From contig NZ_FMIC01000002.1 in assembly GCF_900091625.1 (NCBI RefSeq), forward strand, positions 3,100,001-3,164,000: DNA of 64,000 nucleotides, in the 5' to 3' direction. A program made the translations under genes and the position numbers. This DNA comes from Micromonospora peucetia (lineage in GTDB: Bacteria; Actinomycetota; Actinomycetes; Mycobacteriales; Micromonosporaceae). Position 1 is the stretch's first letter, and the number at the start of each line of letters is the position of its first letter. Under the pieces are notes generated by a model that did not search any database, was not told where the DNA came from, and was given only the letters and a program-made list of their open reading frames with translations. Shown piece by piece: positions 24,929-33,268 of this stretch.

Positions 24929-26617
24929 GTGTCCACGCTGCGCAACCTCGCCGAGGAGCACACCCGCCTCCGCCCGGCCGACATCGACCACCTGCACCGG
25001 ATCGCCGGCGACTGGCAGTTGCTGTCCGATCTGTCCTTCGCCGACCTGCTGCTCTGGGTACCCGTGGACGCTGACGGGACGTTTCTGTGCGTCGCCCAGG
25101 TCCGGCCGACGACCGCACCCACCGCGTACCTGGACGACCAGGTGGGGCGGATCGTCGGCGGGCCCGAGGTGGCGCACCTGGAGGTGGCCCACCGGCAGGG
25201 CCGGATCTGGCGGGAGGGCGACCCGGTCTGGTACGGCGACGTGCCCGCCCGGCACGAGGCGATCCCGGTCCGGCTGCGCACCACCGACGGCGAGGCCGGC
25301 GAGGTGATCGCCGTGGTGGGGCGGGACACCAACCTCTCCACCGCGCGCACCCCGAGCCAGCTGGAGCTGAACTACCTCACCACCGCCGACGACCTGGCCC
25401 AGATGATCGCCGACGGGACCTTCCCGCCACCACGCCATCCCGGGGAGACCACGTCGGCCCCGCGGGTCGGCGACGGGCTGGTCCGGCTCGACGCCGGCGG
25501 CAAGGTCACCTACGCGAGCCCGAACGCGCAGTCGGCGTACCGTCGGCTGGGCTACGCCTCCCACCTGGTGGGCGAGGATCTGGCGGCGCTGCACCGCCGG
25601 CTGGCCGGCGACCCGCTGGAGGGCACGGACGCCGCGAACGGCATCCTCGCCGCGCTGCGCGGCGAGGCGCCGCCCCGCCGGGAGATCGACGCGCGCGGCG
25701 CGACGATGCTCACCCGGGCGCTGCCGCTGATGCCCGCCGGAGTGCCGATCGGCGCGCTGGTCCTGGTCCGCGACATCACCGAGGTACGCCGCCGCGACCG
25801 TGCCCTGATCACCAAGGACGCCACCATCCGGGAGATCCACCACCGGGTGAAGAACAACCTCCAGACCGTCGCCGCCCTGCTGCGTCTCCAGGCCCGCCGG
25901 GTCTCCATGCCGGAGGCCCGGGTCGCCCTGGAAGAGTCGGTACGCCGGGTCGCCTCCATCGCGCTGGTGCACGAGACCCTCTCCATGTCCAGCGACGAGG
26001 CGGTCGAGTTCGACGGCATCGTCGACCGGGTGGCCAGCGCGGCGACGGAGGTGGCCGCGACCGAGTCGACGGTCGGGATGCGACGCGAGGGCAGCTTCGG
26101 GGTGCTGCCCGCCGAGGTCGCCACGTCGCTGGTGATGGTGCTGAACGAGTTGCTGCTCAACGCCGTCGAGCACGGCTTCCCGCCAGCCCTCGATACGACC
26201 ACCGGCCCGACCGGGCCTGGAACGCCCGCCCCGGCCGTGCCTGTTCCGGCCGTGCCTGTTCCGGCCGTGCCTGGTTCGGCGGTGCCTGTTTCGGCCGTGC
26301 CGGAGCCGCCCGCCTCGGCCGTGCCGGAGCCGCCCGCCTCGGCCGTGCCGGAGCCGGCTGGTCCGCCGGAGGTGGTGGTGTCGGTGCATCGGTTCCGGAA
26401 GATGCTGCACGTCTCGGTCACCGACAACGGGCGCGGGCTGCCGTCCGACTTCGACGCCGACCGGGGTGGCAACCTCGGGTTGCAGATTGTCCGGGCGCTG
26501 GTCACCGGCGAACTACGCGGCACCATCGAGCTACGCGACGGCGCGAAGGGCGGCACCGAGGCCACGCTCGTCGTCCCGCTGGCCCGCAACGCCCCCGAGG
26601 GCCGCTCCGCCGGCTGA
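24929..26617 (+). CDS. pdtaS: PdtaS-like sensor histidine kinase with a repeat insert
   Basis: 562 residues. N-terminal GAF-like region (about 1-170), PAS-like region (180-290), then a HisKA_2 domain with the tandem His304-His305 in EIHHRVKNNLQT, and a HATPase with N-box NELLLNAVEHGF (406-417), DNGRG (499-503) and GGNLGL (513-518). The M. tuberculosis PdtaS, which signals to the RNA-binding antiterminator PdtaR, has the same order but about 501 residues. The extra 60 are a Pro/Ala/Val repeat between the N-box and G1 (418-480). It starts at GTG 24929, with CACGCT 7 nt before it. Confidence 0.88.
   Translation: MSTLRNLAEEHTRLRPADIDHLHRIAGDWQLLSDLSFADLLLWVPVDADGTFLCVAQVRPTTAPTAYLDDQVGRIVGGPEVAHLEVAHRQGRIWREGDPVWYGDVPARHEAIPVRLRTTDGEAGEVIAVVGRDTNLSTARTPSQLELNYLTTADDLAQMIADGTFPPPRHPGETTSAPRVGDGLVRLDAGGKVTYASPNAQSAYRRLGYASHLVGEDLAALHRRLAGDPLEGTDAANGILAALRGEAPPRREIDARGATMLTRALPLMPAGVPIGALVLVRDITEVRRRDRALITKDATIREIHHRVKNNLQTVAALLRLQARRVSMPEARVALEESVRRVASIALVHETLSMSSDEAVEFDGIVDRVASAATEVAATESTVGMRREGSFGVLPAEVATSLVMVLNELLLNAVEHGFPPALDTTTGPTGPGTPAPAVPVPAVPVPAVPGSAVPVSAVPEPPASAVPEPPASAVPEPAGPPEVVVSVHRFRKMLHVSVTDNGRGLPSDFDADRGGNLGLQIVRALVTGELRGTIELRDGAKGGTEATLVVPLARNAPEGRSAG
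26180..26368 (+). repeat. Tandem repeat array inside the PdtaS-like ATPase domain
   Basis: Two in-frame repeat types. A 15-bp unit (AVPVP) appears two to four times with variants near 26236-26300. A 24-bp unit (SAVPEPPA) appears about 2.5 times near 26300-26360. All units keep the reading frame, so the array varies linker length without destroying the kinase. Such arrays expand and contract by slippage. Confidence 0.85.
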
Positions 26618-27112
26618 CCCCGGGCGCCGGTGGCGGTGACGGTGGTCGGGTGCGGGTGCGGGTGCGGGTGCGGCTGCACAGGATGCGGGGGCGGGGTGTG
26701 TCGACGCCGTCCGGCAGTTGCATGCCCGGCGTCACGACCGGTACGGCCGGCGTATGGGGGTGTGGTGGGCGTTGTGCGTTGTGCGGTGGAAGCTGTGCGG
26801 TGCGGGGTGTGCGGTGTGTGCGGTGTGGGGGGTGTGCGGTGTGCGGTGTGTGGGGTGCGGGGTGTGCGGGGCGCCGGTGGTGCCGGCGGCGGGGCGCCAT
26901 GATCAGTTGATCGGGAGCCGGCCCGGAAGCACTCGCCACACCGGCCCACCATCAAACGATCGAGCCGGGGACGGGGAGTCGGGCGGAGGTCGGGGCGGGG
27001 AGTTGGGACGGGGGTCGGGGCGGGAGTGCGGGGGTTGGGGCGGGGGAGTTGGGCGGGGGCGGGAGTGGGGAGGTAGGAGGCAGGGAGGCAGGTGGGTCAG
27101 CGGGTCAGCGGG
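26618..27112. other. Gene-free G/T-rich convergent spacer
   Basis: Nearly 500 bp between two convergent genes. The plus strand is dominated by irregular repeats of GTGCGGTGTG and GGGGTGTGCGG (26760-26880), then GGGGCGGGAGT-type runs, and ends with GGGTCAGC repeated in tandem (about 27095-27120). A short motif CATGATCAGTTGATCG (26899-26914) recalls the arms of the palindromes at 40998 and 47133. Reading frames here are artefacts of simple repeats. It probably ends both transcripts. Confidence 0.65.
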
Positions 27113-28606
27113 TCAGCGGGTTAGTAGGGCGACGGTCAGTCCCGGGCGTGGCCAGACTCGCTCGACCGTGAAGTCGGCACGTAGCGCGTCGCCCTTGGCG
27201 CCGGGGACGGCGGCCAGCGGATCCTCGCGGCGGCCGGTCACGACCAGCCAGACCCGATCCATGCCGGCCAGGCACTCGGCCGGGCGGGCGCACTCGGCGG
27301 CCCACAGGTCGCCCCGGCGGGCCTGGTCCTCGGTCACCAGCACGTCGCGGGGCCGACGGTCGCCCAGGTGGTACGCGAGACCCAGGTCGAGGAAGAACCA
27401 GCTCTCCCGGGGCGAGTAGACGATCACGTCGCCCGGCCGTTGACCGTCGGCGACGATCCGGGCCGCGCCCCGGTAGTCCACCGTCGCGCTGCGTGGCCAC
27501 TCGTGGGTACGCCGCAGCGATGCCTGGTCGGGTAGGCCGAGCAGCCCGGCCAGGGCGACGACGGCGAGCGCCGGTGGTAGCGGCACAGTGGCGAGCGCCG
27601 CGCCGGCCAGCAGGCAGGCGAAGGGCACCACGAAGACGAGGTACCGGGGCACCCAGAGCGGCACGACCAGCCCCGCGGCGAAGAGCAGCAGCACGGGCAG
27701 CAGTACGGCCAGCCCGGGCAGCAGGGCACGCCGGCCCAGTCGTGCCGCGCCGAGCGCCGCGAGACCCACCAGCAGCCCGCCCACCACCCCGCTCTGTGCC
27801 ACCCCGCCCGCGAGCGCGGCCAGGTCGTCGGGACGGGCGGTCTCCACCCAGCCGAGCTGTCGGGACCGCTGTCCCCGGGCGAGCAGGACCAGCGGGGTCA
27901 GCAGCAGCACGGTCGGCAGCAGGGCGAGCACCCAGCGCAGCGGACGGTTTCCGGGCCCCGTACGCCGGGTGGCGAGCACCGTCACGGCGTGTGCGGCGAG
28001 CAGGGTGAGCGCGACCAGGTGGGTGAGCCCGAGCGCGGCCACGGCGACGGCGTACCCGGCCCAGCGCGTCCACCCGGGCCGGGCCAGCGCTTCGACCAGC
28101 AGCAGGGTCGCCAGTACCGCCAGGAAGGTGGCCAGCGCGTACGGGCGGGCCTCCTGGCCGTACCGCGAGGTGCCCGGGAGGACCGCGAAGAGCAGCCCGG
28201 CGAGCAGCCCGACCCGGGCGCCGACCAGCCGCTGCCCGAGGACCGCGGTCAGCCCGGCCGTGGCGGCCATGGCCAGTGCGGCGGGCAACCGCAGCGCGGT
28301 CACCGAGTCGCCGAAGACGGCCACCCAGGCATGCATGAACAGGTAGTACGGGCTGGTGGCGGCGTCGATGGTGCCGGCGAGCCGGACGAGGTCACCGAGC
28401 GGCCGGCTCGCCGCGCTCCAGGTGGCCAACTCGTCGCGCCACGGCTGCGCGTGACCGATCCCGGTCAGTACGACGGCCAGGGTGGCCAGACTCGGCCCGA
28501 TCCAGATCAGCCGGCCCGTGCGATCCGGCCCGCCCTCCGCCTCGCGCACCGGCGGGACGCGGTCGCTGGGCGGATCAGCGGAACCGGTCACGTACCGTAG
28601 CGTCAC
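27113..28606 (-). CDS. Membrane glycosyltransferase, GT39/ArnT-like
   Basis: 497 residues with about ten membrane helices. The outer loop after the first helix carries Asp-Glu in QPWRDELATW, the catalytic acidic pair expected in polyprenyl-phosphate sugar transferases (GT-C fold). SPYYLFMHAWVAVFGDS and RYGQEARPYALA are typical of this class. The last 130 residues form an outer globular domain. It likely transfers mannose or another sugar from a lipid carrier to protein or envelope glycan. GTG 28606 begins 35 residues before helix 1. Confidence 0.83.
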   Translation of the reverse strand: MTLRYVTGSADPPSDRVPPVREAEGGPDRTGRLIWIGPSLATLAVVLTGIGHAQPWRDELATWSAASRPLGDLVRLAGTIDAATSPYYLFMHAWVAVFGDSVTALRLPAALAMAATAGLTAVLGQRLVGARVGLLAGLLFAVLPGTSRYGQEARPYALATFLAVLATLLLVEALARPGWTRWAGYAVAVAALGLTHLVALTLLAAHAVTVLATRRTGPGNRPLRWVLALLPTVLLLTPLVLLARGQRSRQLGWVETARPDDLAALAGGVAQSGVVGGLLVGLAALGAARLGRRALLPGLAVLLPVLLLFAAGLVVPLWVPRYLVFVVPFACLLAGAALATVPLPPALAVVALAGLLGLPDQASLRRTHEWPRSATVDYRGAARIVADGQRPGDVIVYSPRESWFFLDLGLAYHLGDRRPRDVLVTEDQARRGDLWAAECARPAECLAGMDRVWLVVTGRREDPLAAVPGAKGDALRADFTVERVWPRPGLTVALLTR

Positions 28607-28690
28607 ACAACCCGGACCTCCCGTGCGCCGATCCGCCGATCGGGCACCGCCGGGCGACGAAGCTCTCGTGCCGGACGGCCGGCCTGGGCG

Positions 28691-29152
28691 TCAGCCCTCG
28701 ATCGTGACCCCGTGCTTCCCGCACGCTGCCACGAAGTCGGGCAGCGCCTCGCGCAGCGACTGCCGGTAGAACTCGGCCCCCGGGCCGGTCTCGCCGCGCA
28801 TGCGCTGGACCCGTTCCACCAGGCCGACCGTGGTGAACCCGACCTTGGCCAGGTGGGGGTCCGCCGACGCCTCGAAGAGCTCGGTCAGTTCCACCAGCTT
28901 CTCGCGGGGCACGATGGGCCCCTGCTCACCGTGGATCAGCACCCCGCTGGAGCGGCACGCGCGTACGCCGCTGTCCTCGTCGGCGGGCGACGCGAAGCTT
29001 TGGTACGCCAGCACCGCGCCGACCCCTACCAGGACGAGCCCGAGCAGGGCGGCCGTGGCCACCACGCCGCGGCGGCGCCGCCGGAGCGGGCCGGCGGACG
29101 GCGCGGTCGTGGTGCCGGCGTCCGGGGCGGGGTCGACGTGCGGGTTGGCCAT
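28691..29152 (-). CDS. Membrane-anchored protein, unknown function
   Basis: 153 residues: a short Pro/Ala-rich tail, a basic patch (LRRRRRG), one membrane helix (about 30-50) and an outer domain of about 100 residues with two Cys (66 and 144) that could form a disulfide. The outer part begins SGVRACRSSGVLIHGEQGPIV. The start ATG 29152 has AGAGA upstream but no ideal site. I do not recognise the family. It diverges from the sulfur-assimilation leader peptide. Confidence 0.7.
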   Translation of the reverse strand: MANPHVDPAPDAGTTTAPSAGPLRRRRRGVVATAALLGLVLVGVGAVLAYQSFASPADEDSGVRACRSSGVLIHGEQGPIVPREKLVELTELFEASADPHLAKVGFTTVGLVERVQRMRGETGPGAEFYRQSLREALPDFVAACGKHGVTIEG

Positions 29153-29277
29153 GGGGGTTCTCTCCGTTCGGGTGGCGGCGGAGCCTAGCACCGGCGGTGG
29201 CCGGCAGGTCGCCCGTGATGTGGGATGCCACACGCGCTCGTTGGCCGGTCCCTGGTGGGTGTGGCAGCATGACTTCC

Positions 29278-29364
29278 ATGACCGCCGCTGTCGTCCGCCG
29301 CTTCGTGGCTCGCCGCCACGTCGATTACGGCCGCGTGCGCAGCGCGATCTGTCCGGCCGACTGA
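29278..29364 (+). CDS. Cys-containing leader peptide before the sulfite reductase
   Basis: 28-residue frame (31 from ATG 29269) of the form ...RRHVDYGRVRSAICPAD with a single Cys near the end. Short peptides with RRHVD...SA.C occur in front of sulfur and other operons in Streptomyces, and Cys-codon leader peptides act as attenuators of sulfur genes in mycobacteria. CAGCAT (29265-29270) stands exactly 7 nt before ATG 29278, predicting a leaderless mRNA; TTGGCC (29241) fits a -35. Between its stop and the sulfite reductase lie 133 nt with small hairpins (for example CCCGT-tctg-ACGGG at 29429-29442). The expected role is slowing of ribosomes when Cys is scarce. Confidence 0.7.
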   Translation: MTAAVVRRFVARRHVDYGRVRSAICPAD

Positions 29365-29497
29365 CGACGCCCGACCACTCTGTCTCGGGCGCGCCTCGCG
29401 CCGGCTGCTTCGACACCGTTGTCGCCAGCCCGTTCTGACGGGTCGGCCGCGCGCCTTGCGTGTCTCTGGGGCACCTCAGACAACGGAGGACGCCGCC

Positions 29498-31213
29498 ATG
29501 GCGGTCAGCAGCATCCCGGCCCGGGCCGGGGACCCCACGTCCCCCCGACCGGCCCGGACCCCCCGCCGGCCCCGTGGGGAAGGTCAGTGGGCGCTCGGTC
29601 ATCGCGAGCCGCTCAACCCCAACGAGCGGATCAAGAAGGACGACGATCCGCTGAACGTACGGGCCCGGATCGAGCACATCTACGCCCACCACGGGTTCGC
29701 CTCGATCGACCCGCAGGATCTGCGCGGCCGGTTCCGCTGGTGGGGCCTCTACACCCAGCGCAAGGCGGGCATCGACGGCGGCCGTACCGCCGTGCTGGAG
29801 CCGCACGAGCTGGAGGACGAGTTCTTCATGCTCCGGGTCCGGGTCGACGGGGGCCAGCTCAACCTGGCTCAGCTCCGGGTGGTCGCGGACATCTCCCGCG
29901 AGTTCGCCCGGGACACCGCCGACATCACCGACCGGCAGAACATCCAGTACCACTGGATCCGGGTCGAGGACATGCCGGAGATCTGGCGCCGGTTGGAGTC
30001 CGTCGGCCTGCAGACCACCGAGGCGTGTGGGGACTGCCCCCGTATCGTGCTGGGCAGTCCGGTCGCCGGGGTGGCCCGCGACGAGCTGGTCGACCCGACC
30101 CCGGCGATCGACGAGATCGTCCGCCGGTACGTGGGCGACAAGGCGTACTCCAACCTGCCGCGCAAGTTCAAGACTTCCATCTCCTGGCTGGTCGACACCC
30201 CGTACGAGGCGAACGACATCTCCTTCCTCGGGGTGGACCACCCGGACCACGGCCCGGGCTTCGATGTCTGGGTCGGCGGTGGCCTGTCCACGAACCCCAT
30301 GCTGGCCCAGCGGCTCGGCGTCTGGGTGTCGCTGGACGAGGTGCCGGACGTCTGGGCCGGCGTGGTCGGCATCTTCCGTGACTACGGCTACCGCCGGCTG
30401 CGTAACCGCGCCCGGCTGAAGTTCCTGGTCGCCGACTGGGGCGTGGAGAAGTTCCGCGAGGTGCTGGAGAAGGAGTACCTGGGCCAGGCCCTGCTCGACG
30501 GCCCGGCCCCCCAGTTGCCCGACCGGCCGGTGGACCACATCGGGGTGCACCCGCAGCGCGACGGGCGCCACTGGGTGGGTGCCGCCCCGGTGGTGGGACG
30601 GGTCTCCGGCGGGCAGCTCGCCCGCCTGGCCGACGTGGTCGAGGCGCACGGCAGCGGGCGGGTGCGACTCACCCCGTACCAGAAGCTGTTGGTGCTGGAC
30701 GTGCCGCCGGAGCGGACCGACTCGCTGGTGCGGGAGCTGCGCGGGATCGGCCTGGAGGCGCAGCCGTCGGCCTGGCGGCGCGGCACCATGGCCTGCACCG
30801 GCATCGAGTACTGCAAGCTGGCCATCGTCGAGACCAAGGCGCGCGGCGAGGAGTTGGTGGCCCGGCTGGAGGAGCGGCTGCGCGACTTCGACGCCGACAT
30901 CTCCATCCACCTCAACGGGTGCCCCAACGCCTGCGCCCGCACCCAGGTCGCCGACATCGGTCTCAAGGGCCAGTTGGTGGTCGGCCCGGACGGCCAGCAG
31001 GTGGAGGGCTTCCAGGTCCACCTCGGCGGCGGGCTCGGCATGGCCGCGGGGCAGACCGCCGGGTTCGGCCGCAAGCTGCGCGGTCTGAAGACCACCGCCG
31101 AGGAGCTTCCGGCGTACGTGGAGCGGCTGGCCCGGCGCTACCTGGCCGGCCGGGTGGCGGGCGAGACGTTCGCCAACTGGGTGATCAGGGTCGACGAGGA
31201 GGAACTCCGATGA
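29498..31213 (+). CDS. sir: Ferredoxin-dependent sulfite (nitrite/sulfite) reductase
   Basis: 571 residues, full length for the assimilatory siroheme enzyme. Two ferredoxin-like half domains and two siroheme domains are visible. The cluster ligands are in MACTGIEYC (C-x5-C) and NGCPNAC (C-x3-C), the order that binds [4Fe-4S] next to siroheme. The nearby cysH and sirohydrochlorin chelatase genes favour sulfite reduction over nitrite. ATG 29498 has GGAGG upstream. The stop lies in an ATGA that now leads into a repeat cassette and not directly into the next gene. Confidence 0.94.
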   Translation: MAVSSIPARAGDPTSPRPARTPRRPRGEGQWALGHREPLNPNERIKKDDDPLNVRARIEHIYAHHGFASIDPQDLRGRFRWWGLYTQRKAGIDGGRTAVLEPHELEDEFFMLRVRVDGGQLNLAQLRVVADISREFARDTADITDRQNIQYHWIRVEDMPEIWRRLESVGLQTTEACGDCPRIVLGSPVAGVARDELVDPTPAIDEIVRRYVGDKAYSNLPRKFKTSISWLVDTPYEANDISFLGVDHPDHGPGFDVWVGGGLSTNPMLAQRLGVWVSLDEVPDVWAGVVGIFRDYGYRRLRNRARLKFLVADWGVEKFREVLEKEYLGQALLDGPAPQLPDRPVDHIGVHPQRDGRHWVGAAPVVGRVSGGQLARLADVVEAHGSGRVRLTPYQKLLVLDVPPERTDSLVRELRGIGLEAQPSAWRRGTMACTGIEYCKLAIVETKARGEELVARLEERLRDFDADISIHLNGCPNACARTQVADIGLKGQLVVGPDGQQVEGFQVHLGGGLGMAAGQTAGFGRKLRGLKTTAEELPAYVERLARRYLAGRVAGETFANWVIRVDEEELR

Positions 31214-31363
31214 GCGAGCGCAGCGAGCGAATCAGCAGGTGCGGTGCCATGGAGCCTCGTCGCGGTGCCGAGCGCAGCGAGGTGACGCGATGAGCGAGCG
31301 CAGCGAGCGAATCAGCCGGCTCCGGGGCCCTCGTCGCGGTGCCGAGCGCAGCGAGGTGACGCG
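31210..31363 (+). repeat. Two tandem start-stop (MSERSER) cassettes
   Basis: Units at 31210-31289 (80 bp) and 31290-31363 (74 bp). Each begins ATGAGCGAGCGCAGCGAGCG and ends with a GAGCGCAGCGAGGTGACGCG block. Each is a complete mini-frame (27 and 25 residues beginning MSERSERISR), whose TGA overlaps the ATG of what follows. The first ATG overlaps the reductase stop and the last TGA overlaps ATG 31364. Removing both units would rejoin the reductase and the zinc-ribbon gene at a single ATGA. ATGAGCGAG recurs at both ends like a 9-bp target duplication. Confidence 0.88.
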
Positions 31364-31522
31364 ATGAGCGAGACCCGGTCCGCGCCGCTGTACTGCCCGT
31401 ACTGCGGCGAGGAGGACCTGCGTCCGAGCGAGGCTGGCCACGGCGCCTGGGAGTGCCACGCGTGCGCCCGGGTGTTCACGGTGAAGTTCACCGGCCTGCT
31501 CGGCAGGGCGGTGGCCCGGTGA
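31364..31522 (+). CDS. Small zinc-ribbon protein of the sulfur operon
   Basis: 52 residues. Two Cys pairs, CPYC near residue 11 and CHAC near 34, form a zinc-ribbon. The C-terminus is FTVKFTGLLGRAVAR. Small proteins of this kind sit between the sulfite reductase and cysH genes in other actinobacteria as I recall, but their role is unknown. ATG 31364 lies in ATGA, overlapping the stop of the second repeat cassette. Its own stop overlaps the cysH start (GTGA). Too short for many gene finders. Confidence 0.8.
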   Translation: MSETRSAPLYCPYCGEEDLRPSEAGHGAWECHACARVFTVKFTGLLGRAVAR

Positions 31523-32319
31523 GCGGGGGCACGGGCGACCAGCCGGGCCTCGTCTCGGCGGCAGGCCTGGGCCTGGTCGGCCTGGGCCTGGTCGGCCTGG
31601 GCGGTCCGGCGCCGGCCGACCCGGCCCGGCGTGGCGCCGACGAGCTGCGCGCGCTGGCCGAGGAGGCCGGCCGGGAGTTGGAGGGCGCGCCCGCGCTGGA
31701 GATCGCGCGCTGGGCGGCCGAGACGTTCGGCGACCGGTTCTGCGTCACCAGCTCGATGGCTGACGCCGTGCTGGCCCACCTGGTTTCCCGGGTCGCCCCG
31801 GGGGTGGACGTGGTCTTCCTCGACACCGGCCTGCACTTCCCGGAGACGCTCAGGGTCCGTGACGAGGTGGCCCGGACGCTGCCGGTGAACGTTCGGTCAA
31901 TCCGGCCGCGACTGACCGTGGGCCAGCAGGACGGCCAGTACGGCCCCCGCCTGTTCAACAAGGCCCCGGACGACTGCTGCCAGTTGCGCAAGGTGGAGCC
32001 GCTGGAGCGGGCCCTCGCCGGCTACGACGCGTGGGCCGCCGGGCTGCGCCGGGACGAGTCGCCGACCAGGGCGAACACAGCGGTGGTGACCTTCGACGCC
32101 CGCCGGGGCAAGGTCAAGGTCAACCCGATCGCGGCGTGGCGGCAGGCCGACGTGGACGCCTACGTCGCCCGCTGGAACGTGCCGGTCAACGAGCTGTTCA
32201 AGCAGGGCTACGGCTCGATCGGCTGCTGGCCCTGCACTCGGCGCACGAAGGCGGGGGAGGATCCGCGGGCCGGCCGCTGGGCCATGTTCGAGAAGACCGA
32301 GTGCGGTCTGCACCTCTGA
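31519..32319 (+). CDS. cysH: Adenylyl-sulfate (APS/PAPS) reductase
   Basis: 266 residues. It reduces activated sulfate to sulfite with thioredoxin. The nucleotide-site region SSMADAVLAHL and FLDTGLHFPET are clear. The two Cys pairs CC (in DDCCQLRKVEPL) and C-x2-C (in GCWPCTRR) mark the [4Fe-4S] type that uses APS. The catalytic Cys is in the C-terminal ECGLH. GTG 31519 overlaps the zinc-ribbon stop. The first 40 residues include a GLGLV repeat encoded by tandem DNA and look dispensable. Confidence 0.94.
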   Translation: MSGGTGDQPGLVSAAGLGLVGLGLVGLGGPAPADPARRGADELRALAEEAGRELEGAPALEIARWAAETFGDRFCVTSSMADAVLAHLVSRVAPGVDVVFLDTGLHFPETLRVRDEVARTLPVNVRSIRPRLTVGQQDGQYGPRLFNKAPDDCCQLRKVEPLERALAGYDAWAAGLRRDESPTRANTAVVTFDARRGKVKVNPIAAWRQADVDAYVARWNVPVNELFKQGYGSIGCWPCTRRTKAGEDPRAGRWAMFEKTECGLHL

Positions 32320-33170
32320 CCGGGCCGGTCCCGGGCTCTCTCGCGTGGGGAGCGCCCGGGCCGTCCGGTGCGGCCTGGCCGGGAACACCAGGGCTGTCCG
32401 GTGCGTCCTGGCCGGGAGCGGCCGACCCGGTGGTTCTGGTCGCGCACGGCAGCCGGGACCCGAGGGCTGCCGAGGCGACCAGGGCACTGGCCGGTGCCGT
32501 GTCGGCCGCCCGGCCGGGGGTGACGGTGCTGGCGAGCTGGCTGGACCACACCGAGCCGGGACCGACGACGGTGCTGCGGGACCTGGCCGCCACCGGGCAC
32601 CCCCGGGCGGTGCTGGTGCCGCTGCTGCTCACCGCCGCGTACCACCGGCGGGTGGACATTCCGGCGGCGGTCGCGGCAGCCCGGGAGACGGGCCCACCGA
32701 TCGCGGTACGGGTGACCGACGTGCTCGGCCCCGCCGACTGTGAGGTGGACGCCGGGCTGTTGGCGGGCCTGTACCGACGGCTGGGTGAGGCGAGGCCGGG
32801 GCGGTTCGACGGGCTGGTGCTCGCCGCGGCGGGCACCAGGGACGCCCGGGCGCGTAGGTCGGTGGGCCGGGTGGCCGCCGCGCTGCGCGCCGGTCTGGGC
32901 GTGCCCACCCGGGTGTCGTACGCCTCGGCGGCCCCGCCTGCCGTCGAGACGGCGGTGGCGCGGCTGCGGGCCTGTGGTGCCCGGCGGGTGGCGGTGTCGG
33001 CGTACTTCCTGGCTCCCGGCCTGTTCCACGACGCCGTCGTCGCGGCTGCGCGGGGCGCCGGGGCGGTGGCGGTGTCCGACCCGTTGACCGACGCGCCGGA
33101 GCTGGCCGATCTGGTTCTGCGGCGGGTGGACGCCGTGAGCCGGGTGGCCGGGTTCACAGCCCGTCCATGA
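32301..33170 (+). CDS. Sirohydrochlorin chelatase-like protein (CbiX/SirB)
   Basis: 289 residues. Two CbiX-like halves: the first with VVLVAHGSRDP (metal-binding His) and PLLLTAAYHRRVDIP, the second with LAAAGTRDARAR and AYFLAPGLFHD. These enzymes insert Fe or Co into sirohydrochlorin, here presumably iron to make the siroheme needed by the reductase upstream. GTG 32301 lies within the cysH end (19-nt overlap). The first 45 residues are low-complexity Gly/Pro/Ser/Trp. Later starts cannot be excluded. Confidence 0.83.
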   Translation: MRSAPLTGPVPGSLAWGAPGPSGAAWPGTPGLSGASWPGAADPVVLVAHGSRDPRAAEATRALAGAVSAARPGVTVLASWLDHTEPGPTTVLRDLAATGHPRAVLVPLLLTAAYHRRVDIPAAVAAARETGPPIAVRVTDVLGPADCEVDAGLLAGLYRRLGEARPGRFDGLVLAAAGTRDARARRSVGRVAAALRAGLGVPTRVSYASAAPPAVETAVARLRACGARRVAVSAYFLAPGLFHDAVVAAARGAGAVAVSDPLTDAPELADLVLRRVDAVSRVAGFTARP

Positions 33171-33268
33171 TCGGAAGAGGGGTCCGACGGGTATGAGGAT
33201 GGTGGGCGGACAGCAGTACGCCCCGGCGGGCGTACCCGGCCGGGGCGTATCGCTGGTGTGTGGGGGAT

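Noticed and set aside
26630..27419. Cys/Gly- and Val/Cys-rich frames in the spacer after the PdtaS-like gene
   Set aside because: They are translations of GTGCGGTGT-type simple repeats with no start signal; not a real Cys-rich peptide gene.
27105..28073. Long minus-strand Arg/Gly frame inside the membrane glycosyltransferase
   Set aside because: Out-of-frame shadow of the GT39-like gene, whose helices and DE motif are in the other frame.
31232..31459. Minus-strand frame beginning near the sulfur operon repeats
   Set aside because: It is the complement of the start-stop cassettes and the zinc-ribbon gene. The plus-strand reading explains all the structure.
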